DNA of 64,000 nucleotides, from assembly GCA_934045905.1 (NCBI GenBank), contig OW203768.1, positions 19,916,770-19,980,769 on the forward strand. Reading direction: 5' to 3'. The translations under genes were made by a program, and so were the position numbers. This document shows positions 1 to 12,844 of the stretch, piece by piece. The first letter of the stretch is position 1, and each line of letters opens with the position of its first letter. The stretch is from Leuctra nigra. Its lineage: Eukaryota; Arthropoda; Insecta; Plecoptera; Leuctridae. Below the pieces are notes generated by a model. That model made no database searches, was not told the origin of the DNA, and worked only from the letters and a program-made list of their open reading frames with translations.

Positions 1-220
1 CACACCATAAATCACATTTTAGTGGTCCTTTATCTAACACTTTAATTGTTGCCCAAATAATTATGTATTAATTTTTCGATTAAGTGTAGGAACTTAAATT
101 GCATACTTTGTGGTAAACAGGAGCTATTAATTAATTTAGTTACCTGGAAATAATCTGTATTGTTGTAGAAAGTAGCTGCTGACTTATTTACATTATGTAC
201 TGTTGTGAAAAACACTTAGA

Positions 221-571
221 GGGCTGAGTAGTGAGTGTGGCATTGATGCGTTTTTAATCGATTTTTATCAATATCTCTTACCAATGTAATTGTTAACAAA
301 ATAGGGCTTTGTACGGGTATTCAGAACAGTTCAATGAAAATAATTTCATTATTTTGTTTAAGAGATGTTTAGTGCCACAATTTTACTAATTTTCGGGCAC
401 TAAACGTCTGTAGAACAAAGTTAATCTAATAAACCATTACAACCGTTGGAATTATTTTCATTGAACTGTTCTGAATACTCGTACAAATTCTTATTTTGTT
501 AATTACATTGGTAAAATATATTGATAAAAATCGATTAAAAAACTCTTCAAGGTCAAACTCACTACTCAGCC
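221..571. repeat. Fold-back MITE in the intron before OR1 exon 2
   Basis: The ends read GGCTGAGTAGTGAGT on the left and its inverse on the right. Long arms (about 250-350 and 449-546) share the inverted stretch around TTCAGAACAGTTCAATG. A second inner inverted pair surrounds GTGCCACAATTTTACTAATT. The element ends only about 20 bp before the splice acceptor of exon 2. A related, 5'-truncated copy lies at about 10030-10309, just before OR1 exon 7. No ORF is seen, so it is a non-autonomous element. Bases 1-220 hold nothing recognisable and are probably intron 1 of OR1. Confidence 0.7.
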
Positions 572-590
572 GTCTTAAATTAATTTTCAG

Positions 591-3500
591 GTTACCTTCC
601 CTCAAAAAACGAAAGTTCCAAGAATACATTGCATTTCAGTAATATTTGGGTCTGTGTGTGGGTGGCTGTGGTGGTTCTTATGTGTTTGTTGTTTGGACCA
701 ATGGACATGTATTTGAACTGGAATAACGACATGATCATCTTGGAGAATATAATACTGGAAGCTGTGGCAGGAATGTTTGGAGTACCTTTATTCATTTATC
801 TGACTCGAGGTCATCGAATCAGAAATATTGTTGATACTCTTTTGGAGATGAATCGAAGCTTGACTGGAGAATTCCCAAGGATGATGGAAGCACCAAGAAA
901 GTTGTGCATCTTTCTAATAAGCTTTTTCATGGGGTTTTCATCGGTAATCGTTGTGACCATAAGTTTACTATTCTTTCTTTTTGAAGCTAAAGGGAGAGAA
1001 TTGATTTACAGGTCAGTAAATGAAGTACCTAATTGAATGCAGGACCGGAAGAACCATGTAACCAACAATTTCATTATTTTGAGTAATTAGCACAAAACTC
1101 ATTATGGCCTTATTTCTAGGCCATATTATCACAATTACTTAGTTTGGAAGATATATGGATGTTGTTGAGCGAGCGTAGCGAGCGTCACCACGGTACTCTT
1201 ATGGCACTTTCTCTGTGTGTTTTTTTTTTGTCTGCACTGCCGAGGTCAAACCGCACAACCAATCGATCTGAAATTTTGCACACGTACTAACGTGATCTAT
1301 GCGGTCTCTGGGATCGTTTTTGAAAGGGATCCTGTGATTGGTTCAAATTTAAAAAAAATTATCTTTCGATTGGTTGGCCCGTTCAATTTGAAATTTTGAT
1401 AAGTCATTACGACCAACATTTTGCCCAATCAAACAAAATTTCATCCAAATCCCCCCATTGGTTAAAATTTAAAAAAATTATTTAATGTTTTTTTTGAAAT
1501 TTAAACTAGAACCGTATCACCGATCAACTTAAAACGTTGCATGGTCATTGGGACCAACATAATCTGGATTTTTGACTACTTTTAGACTAATCTGTGTTTA
1601 AATCCAAAAGTAATTGACATTTTACGGACATTTTGCGTGTTAGCTGTCAAATTTCTCGAAAATGTTGATCACGGTTACTTTGACTCTTCAGTTCTAATCC
1701 AAGGTAGTTGAGCAAAAACTTTTAAACGCGTATGAAACTAATAATGACCGTTCAACAGATCGATCTGATATTGTGTACACACACTTATATCATATGAGTG
1801 GTCCCAGGTATATTTTTTGAAAGAGATTCTGTGATTTTTGAATATTTTCTGGGAACGTAGTTCAATTATAAAGGTTCAATCGATCAACTTAAAACTTTAC
1901 TTGGTTATTGGGACTAATATTTGAGTGATATTTGGAGATTTTTAAACAAGTCTGTGAAAAATTCAAGAAATTGGCTTTTAATGATATTTTTGGTAGACGC
2001 AGAATATCGGTTCGAGGTGTTGCGCGTATCCGTGCTCGCTCATCAACGCGTTTCACAGAGCGTTTTACTAGTTATAGTATATAGGTTGCATTAAATAAAT
2101 GGGAACCTGAACATAAAATTTAATGCAAAAACCTGTTTATTTGGAAATGGTAATATTTCAGTACCCATTCGGTTTATATACATTTCCTCCGAGTTCCTCA
2201 AATACTTTCGTTGATTAGGTCGTCTACTTATTTAATTCCAGCTTTGTTTTCTTGCTTTTATTTAAGTTTTGGGGACTCGATGTAGTCCGACCGTCGGCTA
2301 TCTTGAATCACATTCAAGGTTCTTCCCTGGCAGCCAACATTCATGTACAATTTACATAATTCCAACATTGATAAAATCAACATTTTAAGGTGGCAGTGGT
2401 TAGAGCTAGTCATGTACATGGTTATTCCAAAAAATAACTATTTCGAAAAAAGAGTTGGTTACATGGTTATTCCGGTCCAGCATTCAATTTTTGAATTTAT
2501 CTTACACTTTCTCTGATTGTAACTGCAAAGTGGGAGATTCAGAATCTCCAACTCCCAAACTCTCACAGAGTTTTAGTCTAAAATGCGGTGTTATATGTGG
2601 CATTTTGGAACACATTCCTATCACGTCGAATGATCGGGTCTTTGAAACCAAGGGCGTATCCAGGAAGAAATTTCGGGGGAGAGGGGGGGGGGGGCAGACA
2701 TTACTAATATTTTGAAGAAAAAAAACAGTGGAAAATAGGGGGTCGGAGACGCAGCCCCCGAGATTTTTTTTAATGTTGCTTTTTTAACCTTTTTTTAAGG
2801 TTTTTTTGGTGCAATTTTGAATCGCAGTGTATTGCTATTTGGGGGAATTGTAAATTACAAAATAATAAAAAAAATCGGTCTAAGAGGTTTAAAAATAGGT
2901 ACATTTTATTAAACTCGTTACGTTATGCAAGTCCTGGGCTGCGATCGTGTAAAATGACAACTTCCTTGTCACGGTGACAAGTCACTAGATGGCCGTGAAT
3001 AACATTGAGATGAGAAGCTTGTCGCTTCGACAAGGGAGTTGTCATTTTACACGATCGCAGCCCTGGGCGCATAGCCCCGGAATTTTTGGGAATTTTACCT
3101 CAATTCTAACCATTTTGGAACGTTTTTGACATGATATGTCTATTTTTAAATGTTTTTTCACATATTTTTTTAAATGTGCTTATTTTCTTAGATTAAACTC
3201 TGGTTTTGGGGGGTGGGTGGGGCATGGTCCCCCCAGCCCCCTGCTGAATTATACTGAAGTCGACCATTTGTCGACTGTTCAAAATGCCACATATTACATC
3301 GCATTTTCGACTAAAACTCTGACTATGTTAAATTGATTTTAGGGCCTGGTATCCGTTTGATGCAACAAGCTATAACGGCTACGTGGTCGCTTACTGCTAC
3401 CAACAGTTCACGCTTTTGGTATTTCTTCACATGCTTCTTATGGATATGAACGCAGCCGTTATCATATTATACGTATCTCAATATTTTAAAATTTTGCAAC

Positions 3501-6500
3501 TCCAATTTGAGAATATTTTTGTTACGGCAGAAGTAAACTTGTTTCAAAATCCAAGAGAATTAAACAGGAGCAAACCGCACGAAAGAAGATTTCTTCCTGA
3601 ATATCGTTCATTTCCGAAACACGTGAAGAAGTGGAAAGTGAGACACGAGAAATCTGATAGACTTCTCAATAAATCCCAAATGGAGGACGAGACAAAGAGA
3701 TTATTGGGAGAATATGTAAAGAAACACGCCAATCTTATTGGGTACGTAATTAATAGGGCTAGTATGTTTAGAACCAATGAAACGTCCTAAAAGGCAGGCA
3801 AATAGTACCTTAAAACTATTTTAAAAGGGCCGTTCAATCATAAAAAAAATACCAATTAAATGTTAGGCATTGTAATATTTGTCAATATATTATTCTAGTT
3901 ATTGGCTTAAGGAGCTAAATTTGGAGTAAGGTATTAAAATGAACTTAACTCGAAACAAATATGTTATATAATGTTCGTCAATAATTTAAGAAAAGGACAG
4001 AAATACCTTAAGGGGGGCAGCTCAGTTCCCCGATTTGACACAGGTAGTATTGAGTCAGTCGAGGTTGGACCCTTGTGGAAGCAGGTCCACGTCGCTCCTC
4101 AGAGCAGTCGATTCATATCCCCCTCCCCATGCGAAACTTACCCACACCTGTCATGGCAAAATCCACCTGACTTGATCCCAGGTAGATTCCATTGTCTGAT
4201 TTGACCATTCAGCACCACTGATACCTGCCTAATTGCCCCCCTCATATGCAAACATACTTTGATTGTAGTTTTTCGTAATATAATTATTATAACCCCAGAT
4301 AATTATTCCACTTTGAATTTGAATGCAATAGCTTTTTTAAAATTTGTTTTTCGCCAATATTTGAAGATGAAAACGAAACAAAAAGTGCTTCGCTTATTTT
4401 GATGATATATTATCATCGATATTTGAATTTTAAAAAAGCACTGTAATTTAATTTCGTGTCTGATTTTACTTAAACTATTGCCATAAATAAAAGATTTGCA
4501 AAAAAACACACAAAAAGTCAGGAATTTCACAGCTCTTTGAAGAACTCGGAGACATTGAGAGACTATGGGCCGCTTTCATCCTGCCTATTATAATACGCAG
4601 GTGTACTTCCAGACAAGAAGTCTACGACCCTCCTTTACCGTCTACTAGACAATATTACACGTTCTTGTTGTTATTAGAGTACAGCTCTCTGTGCATCATA
4701 TTGCAATTATTTTTTGACGAAATAACTTTCACTAATATTTCATTTAAAGTACTTATTTTATTATTTCCGCTGGCTCCACATGACAGTGAAAATTGTTTAG
4801 TTACAACAAACGATTCTAGATTGATTGACTGAGGGTCTGGGAGCCGTTGCAGATACTTGATGTCGGTGCTTCGGTTGAAGCTCCATTGTTCAAAACTTCA
4901 CCATTCGACCTCCGACACCTAGGATGACGGAACCATGTCCGCCGAAACGTCGTGGCAAACGGCCCTTTTTAGGCCCAAAACCACAAACAAACAGTGGAGC
5001 TTCAACCGAATAACCGACGACATCAAGCAACGATTCTAGTATATACAATTATTATAGAAACCCTACACTAGACAACGCCGCGGTACTAAATATAACAATA
5101 TATTTAGTTTTATGGTTTTATATTTAGTACCGGGCGTTGTCCAGAGTAGGGTTTCTATAATATGCATTCCCGGTACATCAACTTCTTCGTTTATTATTAT
5201 TGTAGTAAATACAACTTATTACAACTCATCTTTACTTTATGGCGTTTTCCACTGGCTTCACTGGGGCTGCACTGAAATCACGTCACCATACAAAACTCAA
5301 TGCAAATTTGAAACTGAGTGCAGCACGAGTGCAGTCCAGTGAAAAACGCCATTAGACTTCGGGAAGAGCTTCTTTCGGGTCTTTTGTTTTCATATCCGTT
5401 CAAAACAAGAAATAAAAGCGTAGGTACATGTCGTGTTTGTATTTTACGAGGTTGCCACTGAAAATCTTTTTTTTCAAACCCATCGATTTTTTTTATTCAT
5501 TACCATTACCTAGTAGCTAAAAGTAAATAAATGTAGATATGAACTATGTGCTAATGCAGCTCTTCAAAACAAATTCCCGAAAAGTCTGTGTAGGATATTT
5601 ACTTTCGTATGAATTATTTTACAAACGTAAGAAGAAAACGCCGCTGGAGAATGCAACGCCGCAGGAGGGAAAGAAGCAGAAGAATTAATGTAAAAATTGA
5701 AATATTAAATATTATGTATAAAAAAATATTTTAGATTGACATTTTGAAGAAAACTAATGTGCTGCTGACACTTTTGAACCTGTCTACAACCTACTGTATT
5801 TTACTAAATAATTATAGGTAAGCTCAAAGCGTATAAGATTATAAAATCATAAATTCTCGGAATTTTTTTTTAGATTTCCATGCGACATTTTTAGAGTGTT
5901 CTTCAATGAACTAAAGATATCTTTATTATTTGGCCATTATATTATTTGGCTTCTATATAAGTTTTTAGTATTATTTGTTTTTCAAATTTCCATTGTTAAA
6001 TAAATATCTTGTAAATAAAAAATTATTTAAAACTTCCCAATACCAATTTTCTTTATTGTGTCATGCATGCTTATAAAAATTAATTTCAAATTGACCTAAA
6101 CGGTTTTTGATAAAAAATTTATTTGTAAATAATTATCAATACTAATATAACATCAATAAAAAGTTATGAATTGATTTCATTTTTTAAAACTATTTTCTGA
6201 CCAATTTTCGATACGAAATAACCCGTTTTGGACTGCAGTTCTAGATTTTAGATTTCTAAGTAATGTCCGTCCCCCACCCATCCCAAATACATGTTTCTAT
6301 TTTTTAAATAAATGCAATTGCACAAATTACTTCAAAAATATATATGCAGTTTTAAATTATATTATTAACGAGAGCTTAAATGAAAAGTAATCATTTTCTA
6401 TACTACATATTTAATTTATTTGCCTTATTTTTTTATTATAACGTAAAGAGAGTACCTAATTAAATAATCAAATTATTATATTTTTCCTAATAAATATTAT

Positions 6501-9500
6501 AAAATGTTTGCTGAAAGTGGGCTAAATATTAAAGTTTATACCATTTGTAATCGTTTACAAGTAATACGATTGATTATACTTATAATCTTTACAACAACAA
6601 AATAAACAAATCAATTTTTCAAAATTAGCATGTCATACCAGACCTTTGAATATTTAATCCTTACGGGCCAGACGAACTTCGTATTCACCTTCTGGAAAAA
6701 CGTTCTTTTGAAACTCCAGTTGTATTGTGGTCAGGTATCCTCGGTTAGTTAGGGTTGCACAGGATTGAGATAACAATCTCTGCCTATTGTTCACCCTCTG
6801 CCCTCTGCCTATTGTTCACCCTCGTCACTCGGCCTTCTCTTCCCCCAGCTAAGATTGAGGCATATTTTCGAGCAAAACTTCTACATTTTGTCAGAAAACT
6901 CTTGGGTTTCTAAACCTGCTCAATTCAAATAAAAATTACATAATTAAATGTACACGCAAAAGTATTTATTAGATCACTTTGAAAACATTAACATCGCTTC
7001 ATCATGAATGGATGCAAAGTGTGTGAAAAAATGAAGAAATTCCGATCAACACTTTGAAAGAACGCCTTGAAAATGTCCTTAATTAAAGGCGATCTTAATC
7101 CGTGGATATTTAATTGAGATGAAAATTTTATCAGGTGAAAGATTGATTCCTTCTCTATCTACACTGCAGTTTTGGCGATGATCTATCATTTAGAAGTGCC
7201 TCAAATAATTAGGTTTGCACTAGCACTTTCTCGTCGGCACCACCCCTTAAAATAGCAAGAAAAGGACTGCATTCATAAAAAATGTAGAAAAATAATTTTC
7301 AAGCAAAATAAACACTGATTTTTGAAATCAGGAACACATGAAACATATTTATGTATAAAACGAATATGTCCTAAACATCCTTGCCCTAATAATAAGAATA
7401 AACCAAAGGACCAGAGCACTACGAATAATAATGATCTCTTTCAGATTGTCGGATGAGATAAGCTCCGTGTACGGATTACGATTCAGCTACCAACTTCTCA
7501 TCAATATGGTATTTGTAGCAGTGTTTATAGTGTACATATTTCGAGTGAGTTGAGTTTACGACTATAAAACAAAAACAGAAACATTTCAACTTTATTGAAG
7601 TATAAAATAATCATAAAATAACTTGCAACTCCTGTCTTATAGCGAGGTTTCAATTTATTGCTTTCCGAGAATGAACAAAACTATAACACAGGATGTATAG
7701 GGAAATCATTTAGTTTTTGGTTTGAACTTATAAAATAGCACACGTTGGTATTATTTTCATTTTTTTCACATTTTTTTTTGAAAAAACGTTAAACCTCAGT
7801 AAAATTCAAAACTCATAAATAGCATGGAAATCGTCGTGTTTTTATTGGCCTAGATAAGACTACAAGTTAACAATAGGAATTTAAAACTACAATATCTCAA
7901 AATCTAGACACGAGAAGTTGTTCATATTTCACAGTATCGTGTAAACAGAGATTATTGATATCTCTGCAAAAAATAAGCTAATTTGGAAGATGTGACTTAA
8001 CAGTTGTGCTTTATGATCATTAAACAGTGCTGATCACTATCATCTCTATTTTCTGCTTTTTTGTGTATTAATATTTGTGTACGGTTTATTCCGTTATGCC
8101 AGACCGTACCTGGACCTCGGAACACGTTGGAATATACATGAGTATAGTCTATTAACGATTCCAAGATTTTTAATTACATTTTGTTTCCTTCAATTATTAG
8201 TTGAAAGAATGAAAAACTCTACACCTTACACCGTGTTTTAGAACAAATCGAAATCGACGAAGAAGTAATTTTATCGCGATTATTTTGGTATAATTCTTAG
8301 AATCACACGGCCTGATGTGCTAGAGTTACAAAGTTCCTTACAAAAAGAGAGACAAATATTTTTTTTGAGATCTAACTCGAAAAGTCAGTAACTAAATTAT
8401 TTAAATTACACCATTTCTTCCTGGAGTTGCGAAATTTATAAAAAGTTAAATCACGAATGCCTGGTTTATTCTCTTATAGCTGTGTTTAAGTGCACTATCT
8501 TGGACGGATTTATTACCGACAAACCCTGTTTAAATGATTTTATTGATGGCTGTCCTTTTTATAAAAGGTTGACCTCTTGGATCCAGCGTTCTAATACAAA
8601 TTAAAATTGATTATTTTAAAATTGGAATCAAACTTGATTGATTATTGATGCAATTGGTTTTGAATTTCAGTTACCTGGATTGAGTGCTAGAACTGCGTCA
8701 TATATTATTATATTGGTAGTGTCTTTCATCGAATGGTGCTTCATGTGCTGGCTGGCGACACATTTAAGGACTCAGGTGCTTGACTACATTCTACTTGGAA
8801 GAGGGGGGGGGGGGGGGACTTAAATTGCAGGGCATCTGGTTTAAGCAGAAACAAGCATATTTGGTATTATTTTGGAAATGAATTATGATTTATATGGATT
8901 GTTTAAGGTCCGGATTTTCAATGCTCTGTTGTTATTCAGTTGTTTGTTACGCTATACACATTTACCTACTGGTTGGTTGTTGCACTGGCAAAATTGTCGT
9001 AATCATACTAAGTACTGAGGGAGTTAGGTGCAAAACTAAGCCATCTCCACGTCACATAATTCGGAGCAAGACATGAAAGACAGTCATTTCTTTAGAAATT
9101 GCCGATTTTATCCTCGTTTTGAAAGGAAATACATATTAAGTTGTTCTTCTTCATCTTGATTGTTTTCCTGCAGAGTTCCGGCATCGTGTTTGCTGTGTAC
9201 AACAGTGATTGGCTCAACGCATCGCCCAGTCTCAGGAAGTCAATGTGCATCGTCATGACTGCGGCGCAAAGACCTCGATACTTGAGAGCTTTCGGATACA
9301 TTCCACTCTCTTTCGAGGTCTTCACTGCAGTAAGTTATACATTCCACTCTCTTTCGAGGTCTTCACTGCAGTAAGTTATACATTCCACTCTCTTTCGAGG
9401 TCTTCACTGCACTTGTGGGGCTTCGGCCCTGTTGACAATAAAGATTAAATAAAAATAAAAATAAATAATAGTAAGTTATATATTCCACTCTCTTTCGAGG

Positions 9501-10433
9501 TCTTCACTGCAGTAAGTTATACATTCCACTACAGTGGTCGAATTGGGTGGTGTGATTCCCCAATATATTATATTATATTATATTATATTATATTATATTA
9601 TATTAATAGTTCCATTTCCCCTTGGCCAATTTGTCCACTGATGAAAGATTTAAAACAGCCCTATTTACTTCAAAATAGTATCATTCCCAGATAATTTTTA
9701 AATTTTTGCCTCAAGACGCCATTTGTCGAGATAAAAATAGGCTTAAAATAGCGTAAAAACGCATAGAAATACACCAAATTAATTTCTGAAATTAAACAAT
9801 TTTCCGGGGCTATGCGCCCCGGAAAATGCGCCCCTGGGGGGCCCTTCCAAGAAGCTTAATTACATAGCGAACCATGTATTGTATTCAAGCTCGTTGGGCC
9901 TCCCCCCAGTCCTCCTCCCCCAAGTTATCTTGGAGGAAATATTTCCAAACGAGCGGAGCGAGCGACTCTACTTGAAACTTATGGCTCGAATATCTGTTTT
10001 TTTTTATCTGTCTATCTGTGTATTTCGCGTTACATTTTTCTTCAGTACTGTTCAATGAAAATAATTTCATAGTGTGGAATAAGTTATTTATTAGTTTTAT
10101 TTCGTCCTTCAGACTTAAAGTGCCATATTTTTTACTAATTTTCAGGCACAAAACGTCACAAAATAAAACTGATTACATCATTATAAGCTATGACATTATT
10201 TTCATTGAACTGTTCTGAAGACTCGTACAAAGCCCCTTTTTAATAACAATTACAATTGGTAAAATATATTGTAAAAAGTAGATTTAAAAAACTTCTTTAT
10301 ACTCAGCCGTCTTAAAGTCTATTCAATAGGTTGGAGTGAGCTGAACAAGCGTGACAATAATATTTTACATTGTTTTCAGGTTGCAAACAAGGCATATTCC
10401 TTCCTGAACCTGACAAAGACGGTCTACTCCTAA
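591..10433 (+). CDS. Insect odorant receptor OR1 (7tm_6), exons 2-7; exon 1 outside the window
   Basis: Exons are 591-1011, 3343-3741, 7445-7544, 8671-8775, 9174-9329 and 10380-10433. All introns are GT-AG, and their phases match the two downstream paralogues. About 411 residues are visible. Exon 2 carries the PMDMYLNWNN and TRGHRIRNIV blocks and two hydrophobic segments. Exon 6 has the conserved odorant-receptor C-terminal block ([14 protein letters not shown], then [10 protein letters not shown]), and exon 7 ends in the NKAYSFLNL-like tail before TAA. By family knowledge this is a tuning receptor that forms an odour-gated cation channel with Orco in antennal neurons. The reading frame is open throughout, so it may be functional. 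Exon 1 should lie upstream, since exon 2 starts in phase 1. Introns hold MITEs and a GAGCGAGC-type repeat. The ligand is unknown. Confidence 0.88.
1165..2071 (+). mobile_element. GAGCGAGC-family dispersed repeat, copy A (intron 2 of OR1)
   Basis: It starts with TTGAGCGAGCGTAGCGAGCG and ends with GCTCGCTCATCAACGCG followed by GAGCGTTTTACTAGT. Related copies are at 34074-34966 (inverted), 39416 to about 40540 (inverted, interrupted), 62383-62984 and 63631 to the window end (inverted). The interior repeats phrases such as CAATCGATCTGAAATTTTGC and has no long ORF. The right end has a short hairpin (AACGC/GCGTT) followed by CTAG and then T, which resembles a Helitron 3' end, but the left end does not show the usual TC. 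The class is therefore uncertain. Confidence 0.65.
2936..3063. repeat. Short palindromic MITE in OR1 intron 2
   Basis: The terminal inverted repeats begin GGGCTGCGATCGTGTAAAAT and continue through ACAACTTCC; the right end is their inverse. The spacer is about 60 bp. It sits inside an older GC-rich repeat (about 2648-3240) with long G runs and the phrase GGCGCATAGCCCCGG, which recurs near 9800 and 29010. No coding content. Confidence 0.7.
4820..5028. mobile_element. Insertion with 11-bp target duplication in OR1 intron 3
   Basis: AACGATTCTAG occurs at 4809-4819 and again at 5029-5039, bracketing 209 bp. The insert has inverted segments (CTTGATGTCGG near 4857 and CCGACGACATCAAG near 5014; GTTGAAGCTCCA and TGGAGCTTCAAC). 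The phrase CCGAAACGTCGTGG resembles 3' ends of Penelope-like retroelements, but this is only a resemblance. Confidence 0.55.
5051..5161. repeat. Hairpin repeat in OR1 intron 3
   Basis: Two arms of about 45 bp face each other. ATTATAGAAACCCTAC at the left is inverted as GTAGGGTTTCTATAAT at the right, with AACGCC and TACTAAATATAA also matched. It is probably a tiny MITE. It lies directly after the preceding insertion. Confidence 0.6.
5240..5351. mobile_element. 112-bp MITE with TTA duplication (PIF/Harbinger-like)
   Basis: The left end TGGCGTTTTCCACTGG and right end CCAGTGAAAAACGCCA are inverted copies. TTA flanks both ends (5237-5239 and 5352-5354), which fits the 3-bp TWA preference of PIF/Harbinger elements. 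The stretch from 5355 to OR1 exon 4 at 7445 is AT-rich intron in which I see nothing else. Confidence 0.65.
9299..9530 (+). repeat. 41-bp minisatellite carrying the OR1 exon 6 splice donor
   Basis: The unit contains the end of exon 6 (from CATTCCACTCTC through CTTCACTGCA) plus the donor GTAAGTTATA. Units start at 9299, 9340, 9381 and 9481, with a partial fifth at 9522. The third is split by a 59-bp insert (9412-9470) containing AATAAAG and an A-rich tail. The first unit overlaps exon 6, whose end is 9329. The same array type is found in OR2 and OR3. Confidence 0.9.
9552..9605. repeat. TATTA microsatellite
   Basis: About ten tandem copies of the pentamer TATTA lie in OR1 intron 6. The following 9610-10030 holds GC-rich repeat debris (CCGGGGCTATGCGCCCCGG) and a short GAGCGGAGCGAGCG remnant, then the truncated MITE related to 221-571. 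Confidence 0.85.
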
Positions 10434-10918
10434 ATGCAAATGCTTGATCTTATAAATAATTTGCTTACTTCGCTTTTAAACTGTTTTTTACAAAATATTA
10501 GTTATTCGTGTCCTTTGTATCAAAAGAAAATTTGTAATACATTTTAGAAGTGTGAGGGAAAGGGATTGGGGTGGGAGTCTTTTCATAATTATTTGTTTTC
10601 TTGAATTTCATGAAACACATTAATGGTGTTTCATTTAACACCTTAGATAACTAAGGTGTGTAAAATTTGTGGTGATATCAAAATACGGAATCAATCTCTT
10701 TCTTTTAAAATGTAATAAATATGCCAGTACAACGTTTATATTTATTCCTTTATGCCGCTATTCAAGGTGACACCCATTCCTGTATCACGCTCTGTCCTAC
10801 ATAATAATTTCTGAGAAGTTATCAGTATTGTTTTCTTCTTTTTATTTAAATGTTTTTGTATTGATTGTATACCGCCAACTTGGTATCATACCCCGAGTAT
10901 ATAATTTGTAGAGCTGGT

Positions 10919-10926
10919 TATATAAG
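10919..10926 (+). promoter_or_regulatory. TATA box candidate for OR2
   Basis: TATATAAG stands about 170 bp before the OR2 start codon in the 660-bp interval between OR1 and OR2. The surrounding 10760-11030 has a diverged duplicate at 28310-28545. No transcript data support the start site. Confidence 0.4.
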
Positions 10927-11094
10927 CGTTCGAATTTCACTTCACTTGCCTCTATTTATTTACCTAGTAGTTGATAACAAAATAATACATGAGTATTGAC
11001 TCACCCACCTCGACACATAATAGATGATATACAACTGTAACTAGCGACAAATATCCACCGTGTAAGTTCTACTTTGTCTTTCTCATTGAGCACA

Positions 11095-12797
11095 ATGATG
11101 GCGTCAAGAACGACATTTGTTAAGAATTCAGATGAACAAGATGCTGAAAATATAGCTGAATTGTTGATGGAAGGATTGCGGCAAAGTCAAGAAACATTCA
11201 TCAACTTTTATGTCAATGTGCTGGTGTTCTTTGGTAAGTTTCTTGTTCTTTTATATTAGAATAATATTATTTGTAGGGCTCAACAGCAAGGTTATCAGCG
11301 TCTAGTACTTTTACAATAATTGATTATATAGCACACCTGCTTTACATCAATGTGTATTAGTAGGGTGAAATTAGCGGTTCTGGACCAACCCCCTAGAGGA
11401 TGAGGTAGTCTTAGAGTGCGAGCCTATTTGACCTTGAAGGGGTAGTTTTTTGACCTTGACCTTTGACCTTTGACCTTGACCCTATCTTCCCTACCCCCCC
11501 TTCACCCTTCCCCTCTCCCCCCTTGCCTTAGAGAGTGACCCACCACCCCCAAAATTTTTGACTTTGATTTTTTCATGAAAGAGTGTGGGTTATTTTTTTT
11601 TTGTATATGACGTCATTTTTTTGAGTATGAGAGATCATTGACCTTTCTCATAAAAGAGTAAGGGGTAGTTTTTGAGTATGACGTCATCTGAGGATGAGGA
11701 GGATGAGGATGAGGAGGATGAGGAGGATGAGTGAGGAGGTCATTAACCTATATCATTTAAGAGTGCTGAACATTTTTGTGGTAGTCAAGTGGTCAATAAA
11801 GTGTGAGGGGTAGTTTTTGAGTATGACGTCATCTGAGGATGAGGAAGATGAGGATGAGGAGGATGAGGAGGATGAGTGAGGAGGTCATTAACCTATATCA
11901 TTTAAGAGTGCTGAGTATTTTTGTGATAGTCAAGTGGTCAATAAAGTGTGAGGGGTAGTTTTTGAGTATGACGTCATCTGAGGATGAGGAGGATGAGGAT
12001 GAGGAGGATGAGGAGGATGAGTGAGGAGGTCATTAACCTATATCATTTAAGAGTGCTGAGTATTTTTGTGATAGTCAAGTGGTCAATAAAGTGTGAGGGG
12101 TAGTTTTTGAGTATAACGTCATCTGAGGATGAGGAGGATGAGGATGAGGAGGATGAGGAGGATGAGTGAGGAGGTCATTTACCTATATCATTTAAGAGTG
12201 CTGAGTATTTTTGTGATAGTCAAGTGGTCAATAAAGTGTGAGTGGTAGTTTTTGAGTATGACGTCATCTGAGGATGAGGAGGATGAGGATGAGGAGGATG
12301 AGGAGGATGAGTGAGGAGGTCATTAACCTATATCATTTAAGAGTGCTGAGTATTTTTGTGGTAGTCAAGTGGTCAATAAAGTGTGAGGGGTAGTTTTTGA
12401 GTATGACGTCATCTGAGGATGAGGAGAATGAGGAGGATGAGGTTGACTCCTATGCTTCTGTTCCTACCTTCGAGTGTATTGCCTATTTATATCATGTGAT
12501 ATCTTGATACTATCATATTTCATACTCGACGTCTCTGTACGTAAAATCATTGCATCAGCAGAATCATGTTTCATTCTCGACGTGTCTGAACATGAAACCG
12601 CTGCGTCAGCAAGAACATTCTCGCGAAGTCTAGAAGCGTTTCATGTTTCATTCTCGACGTGTCTGAACATGAAATCACTGCGTCAGCAAGAACATTCTCG
12701 AGAAGTCTAGAAGCGTTTCATGTTTCATTCTCGACGTGTCTGAACATGAAATCACTGCGTCAGCGGAATCGCATTACATATTGCATATGAGAGAGAC

Positions 12798-12844
<47 letters not shown>

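Noticed and set aside
8803..8819. G-run after OR1 exon 5 as a regulatory signal
   Set aside because: Similar G homopolymers occur in repeat debris throughout the window and nothing ties this one to splicing.
12474..12710. Short ORF in the polB upstream region
   Set aside because: It is produced by the 77-bp regulatory repeats and has no protein features.
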